Assembly (NCBI GenBank): GCA_029531795.1
Contig: JAPEIS010000012.1
Location: 1,488,001-1,552,000, forward strand
Source of the DNA: Sclerotinia nivalis
Taxonomy: Eukaryota; Ascomycota; Leotiomycetes; Helotiales; Sclerotiniaceae
Direction of reading: 5' to 3'
DNA length: 64,000 bases
The translations under genes were made by a program, and so were the position numbers. Within the stretch, counting starts at the first letter, position 1. Every line of letters starts with the position of its first letter. The notes under the pieces are model-generated. The model was not told the origin of the DNA, did no database searches, and saw only the letters and a list, made by a program, of their open reading frames with translations. This document shows positions 21,812-35,544 of the stretch, in pieces.

Positions 21812-22994
21812 ATGCGGGCAGACTATAAACGCACATCTCCCGTGCGCGAAGGTTCCGAAGAAGATTTTGGATTATCTGAAATTGACCAATTAAAAACAGA
21901 AGAAGATACGGACCCACAATTCAAGATGCCTCTCAATTATGGACTCAAATTAACGACCGTGGTAAACAACTCAAACAGCACTCTAACAAAACAGCAAAGA
22001 GCCACACAAAAAGCCGTATCGAGATGGTTCGATTCGCATCCTAGCGCAAACGCTCCTGATATATATCAGCCTGAATGGCGAGAGCGTATTGCATCGTGGC
22101 AGAAATGTACAGACGATACACCATGCTCCCCGACGACGAATACTCCATATGGATTCAGTCTATGGTTATCGGAACTTGAATTCAGTAAATTCTTCGTCGC
22201 GCATCCTATTGCTTCGATATCTTTATGGAATTTACTCCAAGCTCTTTACGAACTCGATAAAGCCGTATGCAGAGATTCAGATGCGGTCGTGAAGTGGAGA
22301 GAAATGACCCCATTCACATACTTGACAGCACGAAAAGTCGAACATAAATGGCGAGATTCATTGAAAGGACTGAAGCGTCGTATACTAGATCGTAAGATGT
22401 CGAGCGATGAACTCATCAATCGTCTATATGAAATACGTTGTTCGGTTGATAAAGTGGAAGAAGTGCTCGCAGAATTGAAGGAAAACTTCCTGGACAATCT
22501 CAAGGATGAAGCTTTCACTGAGAAAATGCTGGATGAGATTGAACGAGCTGTAAATTGGAGATTTAATGCAATTGACAACTCGTTGGAATTTTCCGAAGAA
22601 GATCTTGAGATAACAAAGGGAACAGCAGAGAATCAAAAGATTGGTGGGTGCTCACGCTAGTTGAACCCCGCTCTAAGATCCACATTGACTAACATGATGA
22701 TATGAACTCCAGAAGAGAATTCCAAGCATGGGCAAGAACTGAATGTCCGATATCCAAATATAAATATATCTTCAGATTTTCAACCCCGTATGTTGTCGAG
22801 GAATTCGCGTCGCAACTCCATGAGGGATTATGGTGGGTTATACATCACATCTACAGACAATGATCAGGGCAACTGACATATATCTAGTTATGATCCTCAT
22901 CGATGCACCCCAAGGTCTAACATTTCTATGTATTATTTTGGTTGCTTTTCTTATAGCATGTTTTATGAGATCGACTATGAGGCCTCCTCAATGA
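21812..22994 (+). CDS. Probable tail-anchored membrane protein, unknown function
   Basis: Predicted 352 aa from three exons: 21812-22643, 22713-22832 and 22888-22994. Both donors are GTGGGT and the acceptors are CCAG and CTAG. Exons join in frame and end with a TGA. Residues 1-270 are soluble and mostly helical, with Trp-rich stretches (SRWFDSHPSANAPDIYQPEW) and a Lys/Glu-rich helical segment at about 180-270. Exon 3 encodes one hydrophobic stretch near the very C-terminus (GLTFLCIILVAFLIACFM) followed by a short basic tail, the pattern of a tail-anchored protein. If the introns are not removed the protein ends at 282 aa without an anchor, so splicing decides membrane attachment. No known domain was recognised. 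The donors are slightly unusual, which lowers confidence in exons 2-3. Confidence 0.6.
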
Positions 22995-23960
22995 GCCTTT
23001 AGCTCAATTCTCCTTTCTTCGTAATTACCTAGGGTATAATGTACACCATCTCGATTGGCGCTTGGGAGTAAAGGAGGGAACACCACAGTGTCAAACAGGG
23101 TGGCGTTTCGGGGAATCTCATATCTGGACGCAGCTGATGGCTGGTACTATTTTAATCTGTATCTCTTTGTGTATTTTAGTCCCCCACCTTGGTTATCGAA
23201 CAAACTTTCGCGCGGAAACTGTGCCTGGATGTTTAAAACATTTCCACATCAATTGTTTTTTGCGATGTGAACTCACTGCTGAGACTCAATAACGTGAGGC
23301 AGGGTAAGAGTTTCAGTGTCTATGTTAGGCTCAGCATTTGCATGTATGAAATGCCCCTCCCCCGGATTTCCTGGAACGCGAAGTCTCGAAAGGAGCTCCA
23401 TCACATAGTTCTCTGACATTTTCGTAAATAAGGTATAAGTAGCAATCGCGCCTCGTTGCTTGAAATAACATTTATTGTACGTTAGAGTTACTGGAATTTT
23501 ATCTCTAGCACCCTGGTTTAAATCGTGGGTAATAAATTTGGCTTTCTAATACATGTTTGCTTTAGGAAAGACTGGTTAGTATGTTCTCATACCATCATTA
23601 TGCCCTTTTGGTTATATACTTGGTGAAAAGTACATTATTGATCCTATGGTATAGCTAAGATATGCATTTGAAATAATAGAGAAGGATACTTCATAGACCA
23701 TGGTCAATACCAGTATAGGTACAATTCAATAATGATGATCATCAAGACATAAACCACTTGATGATGCCGTAAGCAATCCTAATCATATTGCAGTACTGCT
23801 CAAAATGTATTGGTACCAAGAAATTTGGAGTCGCTACAGTGCTCATGCACATAGGATGAATGGTAAAAATAAAGGGTTTAGATAATTGGACTGGAAAAAA
23901 CACTCGTACAAAAGTGTCTTTGATGTTTTGTCCCGAGGCTGGGTATGATCAATGATATGG

Positions 23961-24024
23961 CTCGGATGCTGTTGTGCTTTGTTAAGAATGCGCTCGGATG
24001 CCGTTGTGCTTTGTTAAGAATGCG
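23961..24024. repeat. 32-bp tandem duplication
   Basis: Two adjacent 32-bp copies, 23961-23992 and 23993-24024, each starting CTCGGATGC and containing TTGTGCTTTGTTAAGAATGCG. They differ at one base (T/C at position 10). A recent duplication is likely. It lies just upstream of the TGCAACAAA array but has a different sequence. Confidence 0.9.
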
Positions 24025-24130
24025 CATGCATCCAAAATCAATTCATCATGATTGAAGAAGGAAAGCAGCATAGGGAAGGGACATTGTATAACACCGAGCA
24101 CAAAGGTGTTACGATTCCCAAAACAGTAAT

Positions 24131-25713
24131 GATCAATTTTCAGACATGCAACAAGACAACAAAACAGGCTCTCAATTTCATTCATCAATCTCGTATACAC
24201 TTGAATAGGAAATGATTGATTTTACGAGACGCAACAAAAAAAACATTGTTACCTCAAAATTTGGGTCTAGAACCCCTCAGAATTACAACACGGAGAGCCC
24301 GTGACCAAACTGGCTAATCTCCATAGCCGATCACCTAATGCGATCTGCAACAAAGCTTCCTGACAGCCGAGCAACAGGCGAGCAGTCCCGAAATTGGATT
24401 AAATGAAGAAGATCAAGCGATTAGATATGCAACAAAATTTAAGAATGAAGATTTTACTCCAGTAATGTATAGTTGTAGGCGAGTAGTGACAGAAAGGGAA
24501 TGTCCGGAGTAGTTCAAACGACTAGATCTGCAACAAAGGAGAAATTGATATTAAGAGCATGAATCTATTCAGGCGCGAGCTGTAGCAGAAAGGGAAGGTC
24601 CGGAGAAGATCAAGTATTGGATGTACAACAAAACGGAAATTGATATTCGGAACAGAATTTCATGTAGACGAGCTGTAACAGAATTGGGATGTCCGGAGTA
24701 CATCAAGCGATGAGATTTGCAACAAAGAGTAATTTATTCCAAGAGCATGAGTTTATGTAGGGAGTTGTAGCAGAAAAGGCATGACCGGAGATACCAAGCG
24801 ATGAAGTCCGCAACAAAGGATGGAAAAATAAACATTTGAGCTTCCGCCTAGATAGGAAACTCATAGACGATCGTCAATTTTCAGATATGCAACAAAGCTT
24901 CAAAGTAACCCGTGGTCCAAGAATTCGCCGTGAAAGCGTCGGAACTAAGTCCCCTTTAGGGTTCAATGAGGAAGATCGAGAATTTGAGGTCTGCAACAAA
25001 AGTATTTCCCGAGGCTATAGACGATGAATCTCCGTGTATTTAGATTGGGTGATTTGGAAAGACGATCCTAGATTTCAGACGTGCAACAAAAAGTCGTCCG
25101 GCGTCTCTTTCTCTCGGACAAATTCTGAATTAGGAGGAGAGGGAAGGAGATCAAGCCATAAGGTTTGCAACAAATTGATATTGATTCGGGGCGTCGAAAA
25201 AGAAGTTTCGGCGATTGACCAGATTGGGCGATTTTCGAAGAAGATCAAGTTTTTCAGACTTGCAACAAAAAGCCTTGAAGTGTATCTCCTCGAAGGAAAG
25301 ACACCTTATTTGGGAGATTAGAGTGGCGATCCCATTTCAGGTGTGCAACAAATTGTTTGGCGTTGTGATCTTGGCCTGGCTGTCGCGAGTTTGCAAGACG
25401 AGAAGGTCCCAAAAGGGAAATTCACGGTTGACGATCGTATAATTTGAGATAAGCAACAATTGGAAATCTCTCGCTCTAGATTACCAAAGACTCTTGACCC
25501 AAGAAATCGTACATTACCAGAAAGAGAAGTGTTCATCGTTGATCCTTCCGTAAGATGTGCAACAATCCCCAATTTGTGTCTCCTCTTTGACTCTACACCA
25601 CAATATTTCCTGTGCAGATCCGCAATCCAACCCAACTAATATCGCACCCCAGAGTCTCTTATCCCAAAGAAGAAAGAAAAGATAACTGATCACTTCATAC
25701 GATATGCAACAAA
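24131..25713 (+). repeat. Degenerate ~95-bp tandem repeat with conserved TGCAACAAA box (17 copies)
   Basis: Seventeen copies of a TGCAACAAA core begin at 24147, 24230, 24346, 24428, 24529, 24624, 24718, 24809, 24888, 24992, 25082, 25166, 25261, 25344, 25452, 25558 and 25705, all on the plus strand; spacings are 79-147 bp, most 80-108. In 13 of 17 a GATC lies 12-15 nt before the core. Typical box: GATCAAGCGATTAGATA then TGCAACAAA. Between boxes, the units from about 24430 to 24810 also share the spacer text (GAGCATGAATTTATG, GCTGTAGCAGAAAGGGAA, TGTCCGGAG), while units at both ends have diverged except for the box. Spacing is not a multiple of three, so it is not a coding repeat. It is a decayed tandem repeat whose box has been kept. 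No function is known to me. Confidence 0.85.
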
Positions 25714-26040
25714 GGCATTTTCACGGTCGCCTGGCTTAAAATATGTCCAAACTGGGAGTTTTCATTAAAGCGTGGTTCCAATGATCTTCCAACATGGCCT
25801 GATTTTTTTTGGACCGATCAGTGATACGAATTTCATGATTTAGATGGGTCTAGATCTTTCGCTAGCTATTGCTTGTTTTGTGCATGAGGAGGCGCATGAT
25901 CCCTTTTTTCGTTTGAAAGTGGCTTGGTGCTGCACGTTTCCCTGTCGTCGTATAATTTTTTGGGTTATACACCAATCAAGCATGAATATTGATTGGAAAG
26001 GGCCATTTATTGATATACAAAAGAGTTTTTCTTAGTTCAA

Positions 26041-26067
26041 ATGAGATTTTGGGAGATATGCAACAAA
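26041..26067 (+). repeat. Outlying copy of the TGCAACAAA box
   Basis: GAGATATGCAACAAA with the core starting at 26059, about 350 bp beyond the last array copy. It lacks the GATC but keeps the AGATA-TGCAACAAA part. Confidence 0.7.
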
Positions 26068-27324
26068 TTTAGATGTCGGAATTTCATTGGATAAACCTGA
26101 CATAAATCATTTGGATTTCACCTATTTCACGTGTTGATAATTCATTTAGGTCGCCCTATAGGGATTGGTTTGAAGCTACTCTACCGACACGTGTTAAGAT
26201 ATTTGGAATTCAAAAGTATAAATTAAGTTCATTGGGGCCGCGACATGTTTCCAAATTTTCCAAATGTTGATCGCAAATATCCTCTGTCTCTTCCCTCCTT
26301 CACGATGCATTGCTGATGTTGATCACTTGTCCTTTGATCGACGTGTGATCACACCCGTGTTTTCCGAAGGATGTACAATTTGAAGCATGAAAATTGATTG
26401 ATCGGCGAAGCATCCACTGAAGGACGGACAACTTCCGGATAATCGGATTAGAAGCATTGAGTGAATGTGGCTAATTTACATTCCAGCCAATTAGATGTTA
26501 GATATTAGATATCCGAGCTTTTCAGCAAGTGAGGCTCAAATGGGGCATTGAGTCAGCCAATTAGAGGCGATTAGACGTTAATAGCGCACTTATATACATT
26601 TCACCGCCCTCAATTGAGGAGTAATTCAGGATCGGATCAAGCGTCTATCAAATCAAATAGCTAGACATCCATCACTTATGATGAAACGGATTCATCCTGC
26701 GATCAGATATTGTTGATAAAAGGGCTAATTCATAATTTTTCAAGCATTTTAATTTGTAGAATGGGTATTGCATTCGTTTATGATAATGATGTGCCTTTCG
26801 CAAGTGTTCATCAACTCCTCGAGCTTTGTACAATACTTCATGACGTTTTCCTTTATCCTTCGAACCATATTCATCAGAAATTTCTTGTAAGCTTTCATAA
26901 TGTCGAATGTGAATGATTTGACATCCACATCACATGGATCATGGCCCCGTGGCATGCGATCATCTGCTAATCGATGAACGCGGTGTACTCTTGTCACTCA
27001 CAATACGTTCATATGGTTCATATAATGACGGCAATATCGATCAGAATCGTATAGCCGTCGATTACAGCGACTGCGAAAATCGGAAGCAGCATACAAGTCC
27101 CACACAATGTTCTTTACGTACACTGCACGAGGACATTACGCGGCTCATGCTGACAATGAATGTCCATCAATAGTTATGGTCGCGATCAAGCCCAACTGAT
27201 ATCTAAAATTGTTAGAGATTACCCGTCAAAGACGTGTGTGTCAGGCCAACATACCTATAACAATATGGCTTCATATATTCTAAAATCGGGTAAAAATAAT
27301 AATGTCGTATGGGTATATATACGT

Positions 27325-28267
27325 TCAACGTGGTTTCGGCTTTCGAATAACAACCTTTGTCCCTTCCAATTGCCATCCCACGTTGTACACCCCAGTCAAA
27401 GTGATCCAACTGGAATCGGTAAGTTGCTCCAGGGAATCTAAATCGATACTGAGATATGTCTTTCCAATCGACTTCAAAGCATGCAATTTCATCTCCTCCC
27501 CTGCAAAATCCATAATTTTTGCCTTATACCCATCCATCCCCCTCTTCACCTTCCAAAACAAAAAGTAGTTATCATGAGCAATAGCCTTTAAAACTTCGTC
27601 CACTTTCGAGTCCCGCAACCCAAGTGTAAGTTTAATGGAGAATGCCTTTGCCAGATCCAATTGTCTACAAGCCAAATCTAGCACTTGATATCCAGCAAAT
27701 TCCTGAAGCTCGGTGCTTGATAGTGGATGCTTCGGGTGCATCACTTGAAGTAGATGGCGCATCGCTGGATGGTACGATTCCCAATGCTTCAATAATATTG
27801 ACAAGCGTATGCAAAATATATATGCTTGAATTGAGAAATCATCTATTCTTTTCGATGCCACAATTCCTTCTCGAAGTTTTCTCATTCCCATTGTTATAGC
27901 ATCGAGTTCGTTTGCATCGGCTTTGCCATTGGTGAGGTCTGCAGGATTGGGCACTGGTTGAGCAGGATCGCGATTCCCATTTTCTTGTGAAATATTCAGA
28001 CGTGCAAGCTTTCGATTTAATTCGTCTCCTCTGCGAGCATCGGCTGCGAATAGCATGTATCGTTCGACTATCTTGTTGTAGAAACGTTCCTGGGTTTTAT
28101 AGTCAAGAAGCCTAGCGGGGTAGTAAGTAAATAAAGGCGGGAGATAAGATTGGCTCAACGACCTACTGTTTGTCTCCCTTGGATCTCAACCCCATCTCCT
28201 CAAAAATATCCTGATTTGCAGGCTTCAGCCGACTCCATGATGAATTTCGACCGCCTTTGGTCGACAT
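27325..28267 (-). CDS. Conserved fungal helical protein (possible CSN8/PSMD8-type)
   Basis: Predicted 295 aa: exon 1 28267-28167 starts MSTKGGRNSSWSRLKPANQD; intron 28166-28112 (55 bp, GTAGGT donor, TTACTTAC branch region, GCTAG acceptor); exon 2 28111-27325 continues LLDYKTQERFYNKIVERY. The open frame reaching 28158 without splicing starts at a TTG inside the intron and is a false extension. The protein is nearly all alpha-helical (IQAYIFCIRLSILLKHWESY, AFSIKLTLGLRD) and ends in a basic KVVIRKPKPR tail. The pattern recalls the CSN8/PSMD8/eIF3K helical-repeat fold that acts as a scaffold in proteasome-lid, signalosome or eIF3-like assemblies; that assignment is a guess from pattern. It is divergent from the AdipoR-like gene with about 330 bp between starts. 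Confidence 0.75.
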
Positions 28268-28599
28268 CGAAGAAGAGAACAAATTTTGACAGTGATGCTT
28301 GTTAGATGTGAGGTTTATAATTCACATGCGCGAAGGAAAATGAACACCATCTCGGCTTCGCTTCAATGCCCCTCATTAGCAATTGCTGCTTTAAGAAGGA
28401 ACTCCCAACATTATTTTTGATGAATCTGCTATGACTTCACTATCTGTGTTTATTATTTAATGCTCATCCATCAAAATGTTAGATTTCGTTCTCTCCTAGA
28501 TTTGCCCTTGACTTTATTGCTCGTGTCTTATCGGTCGTGATTGGTTCGATATTCCGTTTTGAAGATATCACAAGCACCAGCTCACTCACACGCCTCAAA
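28268..28599. promoter_or_regulatory. Divergent promoter region
   Basis: 332 bp between the start codons of the CSN8-like gene (minus) and the AdipoR-like gene (plus). No specific binding site was identified. Confidence 0.5.
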
Positions 28600-29638
28600 A
28601 TGTCTACCCGTCAACGAAGACCATCAACTACATCAACCACAGAACTTCTTTCCGAAACTGCTAAAAATATTGAAAGAAAAGTCGAACATGCCCTTACGGT
28701 ACTTTGGGAAGATCTTCCTTCCTGGCAACAAGATAATCATTACATCAAATCTGGTTACCGCCCCGCAACATCGTCTTTCCACAAGTCATTCGCATCCCTT
28801 GGCTACATCCACAATGAATCAGTCAATATCTATTCGCACTTAATTGGAGCCGTAGTATTTACACTTTCGGGTTATTTCTTATATGCTACCATCAAACCTA
28901 GGTATGCATCTGCGGAGACCGCGGATGTTCTAGCATTCAGTTGCTTTTTTGCGGGAGCTGCATTATGTCTTGGGATGTCAGGGACTTATCATACCATTTC
29001 TAATCATTCTCCAACCGTTGCTAAGTTTGGCAATAAGTTGGATTATTTGGGGATTGTTTTCCTTATCACGGGGAGTGTTATCCCTGGAATTTATTATGGC
29101 TTGTACTGTCATCCACATTTGTTCGAATTCTACTCCACAGTTGTAAGTCTATTCTACATGGTGAATTCAATTCCTCATTGCTCATAATGTTCCCAGACGG
29201 GTGTACTTGGGGGTTTCTGTGCAGTTTTTGTCATGCTTGAAAGGTTCAGAACTCCTACTTGGAGACCATATCGAGCAGGTATCTTCGTGGCTCTAGCACT
29301 TTGCGGGGCTGTCATTCCAATACTGCATGGGATAGAACTTTATGGATTCTATGAAATGCGTGAACGGGCCGGCTTGACATGGTTGCTACTCGAAGGTTTT
29401 CTCTATATTCTTGGTGCTTCGTTATACGCGGTAAGTTCCCTAAAGTCATCTTCAAGAACGGTTGTCTGATTGCTATTAGGCTCGATGGCCTGAGAGGACG
29501 TCGCCGGGCTCTTATGATATTTGGGGAAGTTCTCATCAAATATTTCATATGCTCGTTCTTGCGGCTGCTGCTTCCCATTTGTATGGCTTGGCAATAGGCT
29601 TCGATTATCATCACAATGGTCTTGGTCTGAAATGTTGA
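28600..29638 (+). CDS. AdipoR/haemolysin-III (IZH-type) seven-TM protein
   Basis: Predicted 311 aa from three exons: 28600-29142, 29197-29430 and 29480-29638, with introns of 54 and 49 bp (GTAAGT donors). All the PAQR-family landmarks are present: GYRPATSSFHKSFASLGY, HNESVNIYSHLIG before TM1, GMSGTYHTISNHS (first zinc-ligand His), KLDYLGI, GFYE region, and GSSHQIFHMLVLAAAASHLYG with the two C-terminal zinc-ligand His residues. Seven hydrophobic segments are visible. Relatives in yeast (Izh1-4) affect zinc and lipid/sterol homeostasis, and animal AdipoRs have ceramidase activity. The N-terminus faces the cytoplasm in this family. The spliced ending replaces the shorter unspliced read-through that stops after TVVS. 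Confidence 0.92.
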
Positions 29639-30135
29639 ATGGTGAATTTTTGGCAATGCTTTATTGCAGAATTTGCCAGTCCAGATGTTGCGGGATACTC
29701 AATTTCCTACAAATGAGGTCTTGAACTAATACCATTGGTTAATGGTAGCGACAATTTAGGCACGGAAAGTTAACTTCCATAGGGGTGACATTATTTACAT
29801 GAAGACGGTTCATCATGGTATTCGAAGCGAGGAAATGGCATCACCGCAAGATAGACTCAAAACTCATAGATACTAGAATTAGAACTAGAATATTATATAA
29901 GATGAGATATTAGGCTTCAGCCAATAAAAGTGAAGTCGAACATTGAAAGGTTGGGATGGCAAGTACCTCAGAATCCAAAAATAGAAACATGCCTCGGTCC
30001 GGCAATCAAAAAATCCGGGGAAGGTCGCGTTCCCCGCATTAAACCAAACACCCGTAGACCTCACACATATCAAAAGGTTTCCCCTATTCTTGCTACACCT
30101 CAATCTCTACTCCTAACTAACTTGACAATTGTACA
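29639..30135. other. Intergenic, no gene recognised
   Basis: About 500 bp holding the 3' UTR of the AdipoR-like gene and the promoter of the SDR gene. No feature was identified. Confidence 0.5.
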
Positions 30136-31067
30136 ATGGCATCTCGTGTAGCGCAGCTTGCTGGCCATCTCAATTACCCCAAGGGGTTGCTTGCTGGTCA
30201 AGTAGCTATAATCACCGGATCTGGCCAAGGTATCGGCGCGGAAACCGCGAAACTCTTTGCTAATGAAGGAGCTAAAGTGATTGTATCTGATATTGATGGC
30301 GGTTTGTGCCCTTCAGATTTCCCCGGGTTTCAATGGCAGCAAATACTGACCCATTCACCATCTTAGCCAAAGCAAAATCCGTCGCTGATGAAATCAATTC
30401 CGCGCAAAGTGGCCGCACCATCGCAGTCCCAGGCGACATGCTCGATGCCGAATACCTCAAAATTCTCGTGAAGAAAGCTGCAGAATTCGGAAACGGAAAA
30501 ATACATATAATAGTAAATAATGCAGGATATACATGGGATGGCGTAATCCATAAAATGACCGACAAACAATGGGAAAACATTCTCGCGCTCCACAATACCG
30601 CCCCTTTCAAACTCATCCGGGAAGCTGCTTCTTATTTCCGCGTCACTGATGGTGAACCTCGATGTATAGTAAATATATCCTCCACATCCGGCGTGCACGG
30701 CAATGCCGGACAAGCCAATTACGCGGTTGCTAAATCGGGGATTAATGGACTTACGAAAGTTATTGCGAAGGAATGGGGTCCGAAGTTTGGCGTGAGATGT
30801 AATAGTGTGGCATTTGGACATATATTGACGAGATTGACTGCTGCGAAGGAAGAGGGGGCTTTCGTGACGACGCCAGATGGTGAGAAAATTGCGCTGGGGA
30901 TACCGAAGGGTCAGGGAAGTCAGGCGAAGGATGCGAATTTGGATATTCCCTTGCGCAGGGCGGGGACGGCTGAGGAGGCGGCGAGAAGTATTTTGGCGGT
31001 GGCCAGTCCGTTGTTTGGGTATGTGACCGGGCAGGTTATTATGGTTACGGGAGGGAGGAATATGTAG
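30136..31067 (+). CDS. Short-chain dehydrogenase/reductase (3-oxoacyl-ACP reductase-like)
   Basis: Predicted 288 aa: exon 1 30136-30301, intron 30302-30366 (65 bp, GTTTGT donor, TCTTAG acceptor), exon 2 30367-31067. Classical SDR motifs in order: cofactor motif TGSGQGIG (residues about 28-35), acidic residue SDID after beta-2 (favouring NAD(H)), NNAG, then Ser in ISSTSG and Tyr/Lys in YAVAKSG. The C-terminus carries MVTGGRNM. Similar fungal proteins are annotated as FabG-like or peroxisomal hydroxyacyl-CoA/oxoacyl reductases; the substrate cannot be set from sequence. The extra segment [18 protein letters not shown] (after the active site) is typical of this fungal FabG-like branch. No clear targeting signal is seen. 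Confidence 0.9.
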
Positions 31068-33296
<2,229 letters not shown>

Positions 33297-33602
33297 GTTT
33301 AAGGTGTACGTGGATATATTGTATGCATGGTGGAGTTAGTGGGTTTATTGGGATCTATAATGGTCGGGTCCTAGTACTGGGAATTCGATGATGTATACTA
33401 TCATATGGTTGGACTGGTGCAATTTTGACAATGAAACTTCCTTTTCACTCAGCAGTCGAGTGGTTGCATCTTGTTCAAGCTGTGTGGTGTGATTTCATCA
33501 CTTCCCTCATCATGCATAGATCTTTGGTGCCCTTTTTTCGCTAATGTTCTTGTTTTGGTATTAATCAGCTTATTTAAAACGACGCTTTATTTCCCTCAAA
33601 AT
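33297..33602. other. Intergenic between convergent DPM1 and GMC genes
   Basis: 306 bp with the two 3' UTRs. Nothing else was seen. Confidence 0.5.
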
Positions 33603-35544
33603 CTACCTTCCAGTCATTATATCATCCGCAATCTTCTCTGCAATCATATAAACAGAAGCTTGAGGATGTCCCGGCAGCGCAAAAGGAAAGATCGAAGCAT
33701 CCACCACTCTCAACCCTTCTACCCCAAACACCTTTCCCCTCGAATTCACAACCGCATTCACATCTCCGATTTTCCCCATCGCACACGTTGCGCTAGCATG
33801 CCACACCGGAGCCGAATTCTGTTGGATATACTCCAGAATTTCTTCGTCTGTTTGTACTGCTAGCCCCGGAAGAATCTCGGAGCCTATCTTAATAGATTTA
33901 GCTGGATCGCTGCCCCAAATTTGTCGAACTCGTTTGAATATTGCTACTGCGACTTCAGAATCTGCAGGGTTGCTGAACCAACCTAGATCGATTATTGGTG
34001 GGTCTGACATGCTGGCACTGCTGAGGGTGATATTCCCGCGTGAAAGGGGCGCTGTAAGAATTCCGGCAAAGGCACCAGTAGTAGTAAAGTTATCACCTGC
34101 AAAACCTGCTCCAACGTATTCTGCTTCTGGCCAGTCAGATGGGAAAAATTCCAGCGATGATATTGTTTGTTGTGAGAAATTTGCTCGCAGTTCTTCTGGA
34201 ATCCTTTCGAAAGATAGGTATCCAGCCGCTGAACTATATGGCCCTGCGGCATCTTCGTAATATTGTCGTAAAATCTCAGCAAAGTTGCCTGGATTCGCTA
34301 CAATACTTCCAGCACTTGATGTGTTCACTTGATTTAGTACAGTGAATGAGATTTGATCCCAAAGATTTTGTCCGACTCCTGGAAGTTCTGAGACCAATGA
34401 GATGTTTTGGGGCTCGAGTACAGCTCGCGGACCGATTCCTTCTCCAAGTCAGCATAGTACATTCAAAGTCGAGAGTAGCTCTTACCAGATACCATAAGTA
34501 GCTGTGGCGAGTTGAAAACTCCTGCCGATACGATGACTTCCTGTGTCGCTTTGATAGTATATTCGAATCCAGATGTCGTTACCTGGACAGCGTTTGCTCT
34601 TTTTGGTGAACCAGAATCGAACAGAATCTTCAATGCTTGAGTGTGGGCATGGACCATGATATCCGTATTCTCAATAGCTTCTTCTAGGAAACTTGACTGC
34701 GAAGATGATCGTACAGCATGTTTGGGTTCGATGGTGGAGGGTACCCAAGCACCATGGCCTGATAGAGAACCACTACTGAAGCCATCTGGGCTTACCGGAA
34801 GACCGATAGACTGTACAGCTCGTGCAAGTGCTTCTATCGTGGGGTCAACCCAGTTGTTCCAGGATACTTGCAAGGGACCTCCAATGGAGTTATCAAAGCC
34901 TGTGAGATCGTATACAACAGTTGCAGTTGCTGAATTTCTCTTTTCAATATTAGGAGTAGTCAAATGACATGACTTCTTATAATACGGAAGCAGATTTTCG
35001 AAAGTATAGCTCTGGTCTCCTACAAGCTCAGCCCATTTTTGATACGTGCCTGAAGTAGCGCGATGATATGACAACGCATTCAGTGCTGAAGATCCGCCAA
35101 GCGTTTTTCCTCGAGCATAGTGTATCCGCCGATTCCCAGCATTTATCTGTGGTACTGAAGATAAGTCCCAATCAACGAGAGGTTGCTTGGGATAATCTTC
35201 TGAGGAATAAACTAGAGGCATTTGCAGGCTTCCGTATGGGACTATACTATAATTTCCATTGTCTTGTTCGTAGAAGCCGCCTGCCTCAATTACGCCAACA
35301 GAAGCGATCCGTGCAAGTCTCGAAGCAATAACCAATCCTGCTGTTCCTCCTCCGACCACTGAATCTATCAGCTATTGAGTTTCTTGGGTGCTGAATATCA
35401 TCACATACCCACATAATCATAAGTAGCATTTCCGGGGATAGCGAAAGCACTAGAACGAAGTCTATGTTTCGTTTGTGCAGCATCAACTACAGTCTCTACG
35501 ACCGCGAGAAATATTGATATCCAAATACAAGTCATTTGTTTCAT
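33603..35544 (-). CDS. Secreted GMC oxidoreductase (AA3-type)
   Basis: Predicted 614 aa from three exons: 35544-35409, 35358-34486 and 34438-33603; introns are 50 and 47 bp. Exon 1 encodes a signal peptide (MKQMTCIWISIFLAVVETVVDA). The FAD-binding motif VVGGGTAGLV spans the first junction, which supports the model. GMC signatures follow: YARGKTLGGSSALN, the ADP-binding VIVSAGVFNSPQLLMVSGIGPR across the second junction, and the C-terminal active site WHASATCAMG and FALPGHPQASVYMIAEKIADDI, where the His residues act as catalytic base and partner. Relatives are aryl-alcohol oxidases, glucose oxidases/dehydrogenases and choline-dehydrogenase-like enzymes; the substrate is not predictable here. 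It may supply H2O2 or reduce quinones during plant-material decay. It is convergent with DPM1. Confidence 0.92.

Larger units (their letters stand above)
22995..27324. other. 4.3-kb region without a convincing gene
   Basis: Contains a 32-bp tandem duplication (23961-24024), the TGCAACAAA repeat array (24131-25713), one more box at 26059, and unique AT-rich sequence with no recognisable coding domain. Open frames inside the array (for example 24836-25027 and 25034-25321) shift frame between repeat units, so they look accidental. Confidence 0.6.

Noticed and set aside
23055..23292. Overlapping short frames with a hydrophobic segment
   Set aside because: The two frames overlap and both begin without an ATG. 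No domain.
24836..25442. Open frames inside the TGCAACAAA array with repeated CNK-like residues
   Set aside because: The repeat spacing shifts frame between units and no start context or splice sites support a gene. They are by-products of the repeat.
24131..25713. CRISPR array
   Set aside because: Spacers are long, uneven and related to each other, the box is degenerate, and the genome is fungal.
28112..28166. N-terminal extension of the CSN8-like gene read without splicing
   Set aside because: It starts at a TTG, and the sequence has donor, branch and acceptor of an intron that links to an ATG exon in frame.
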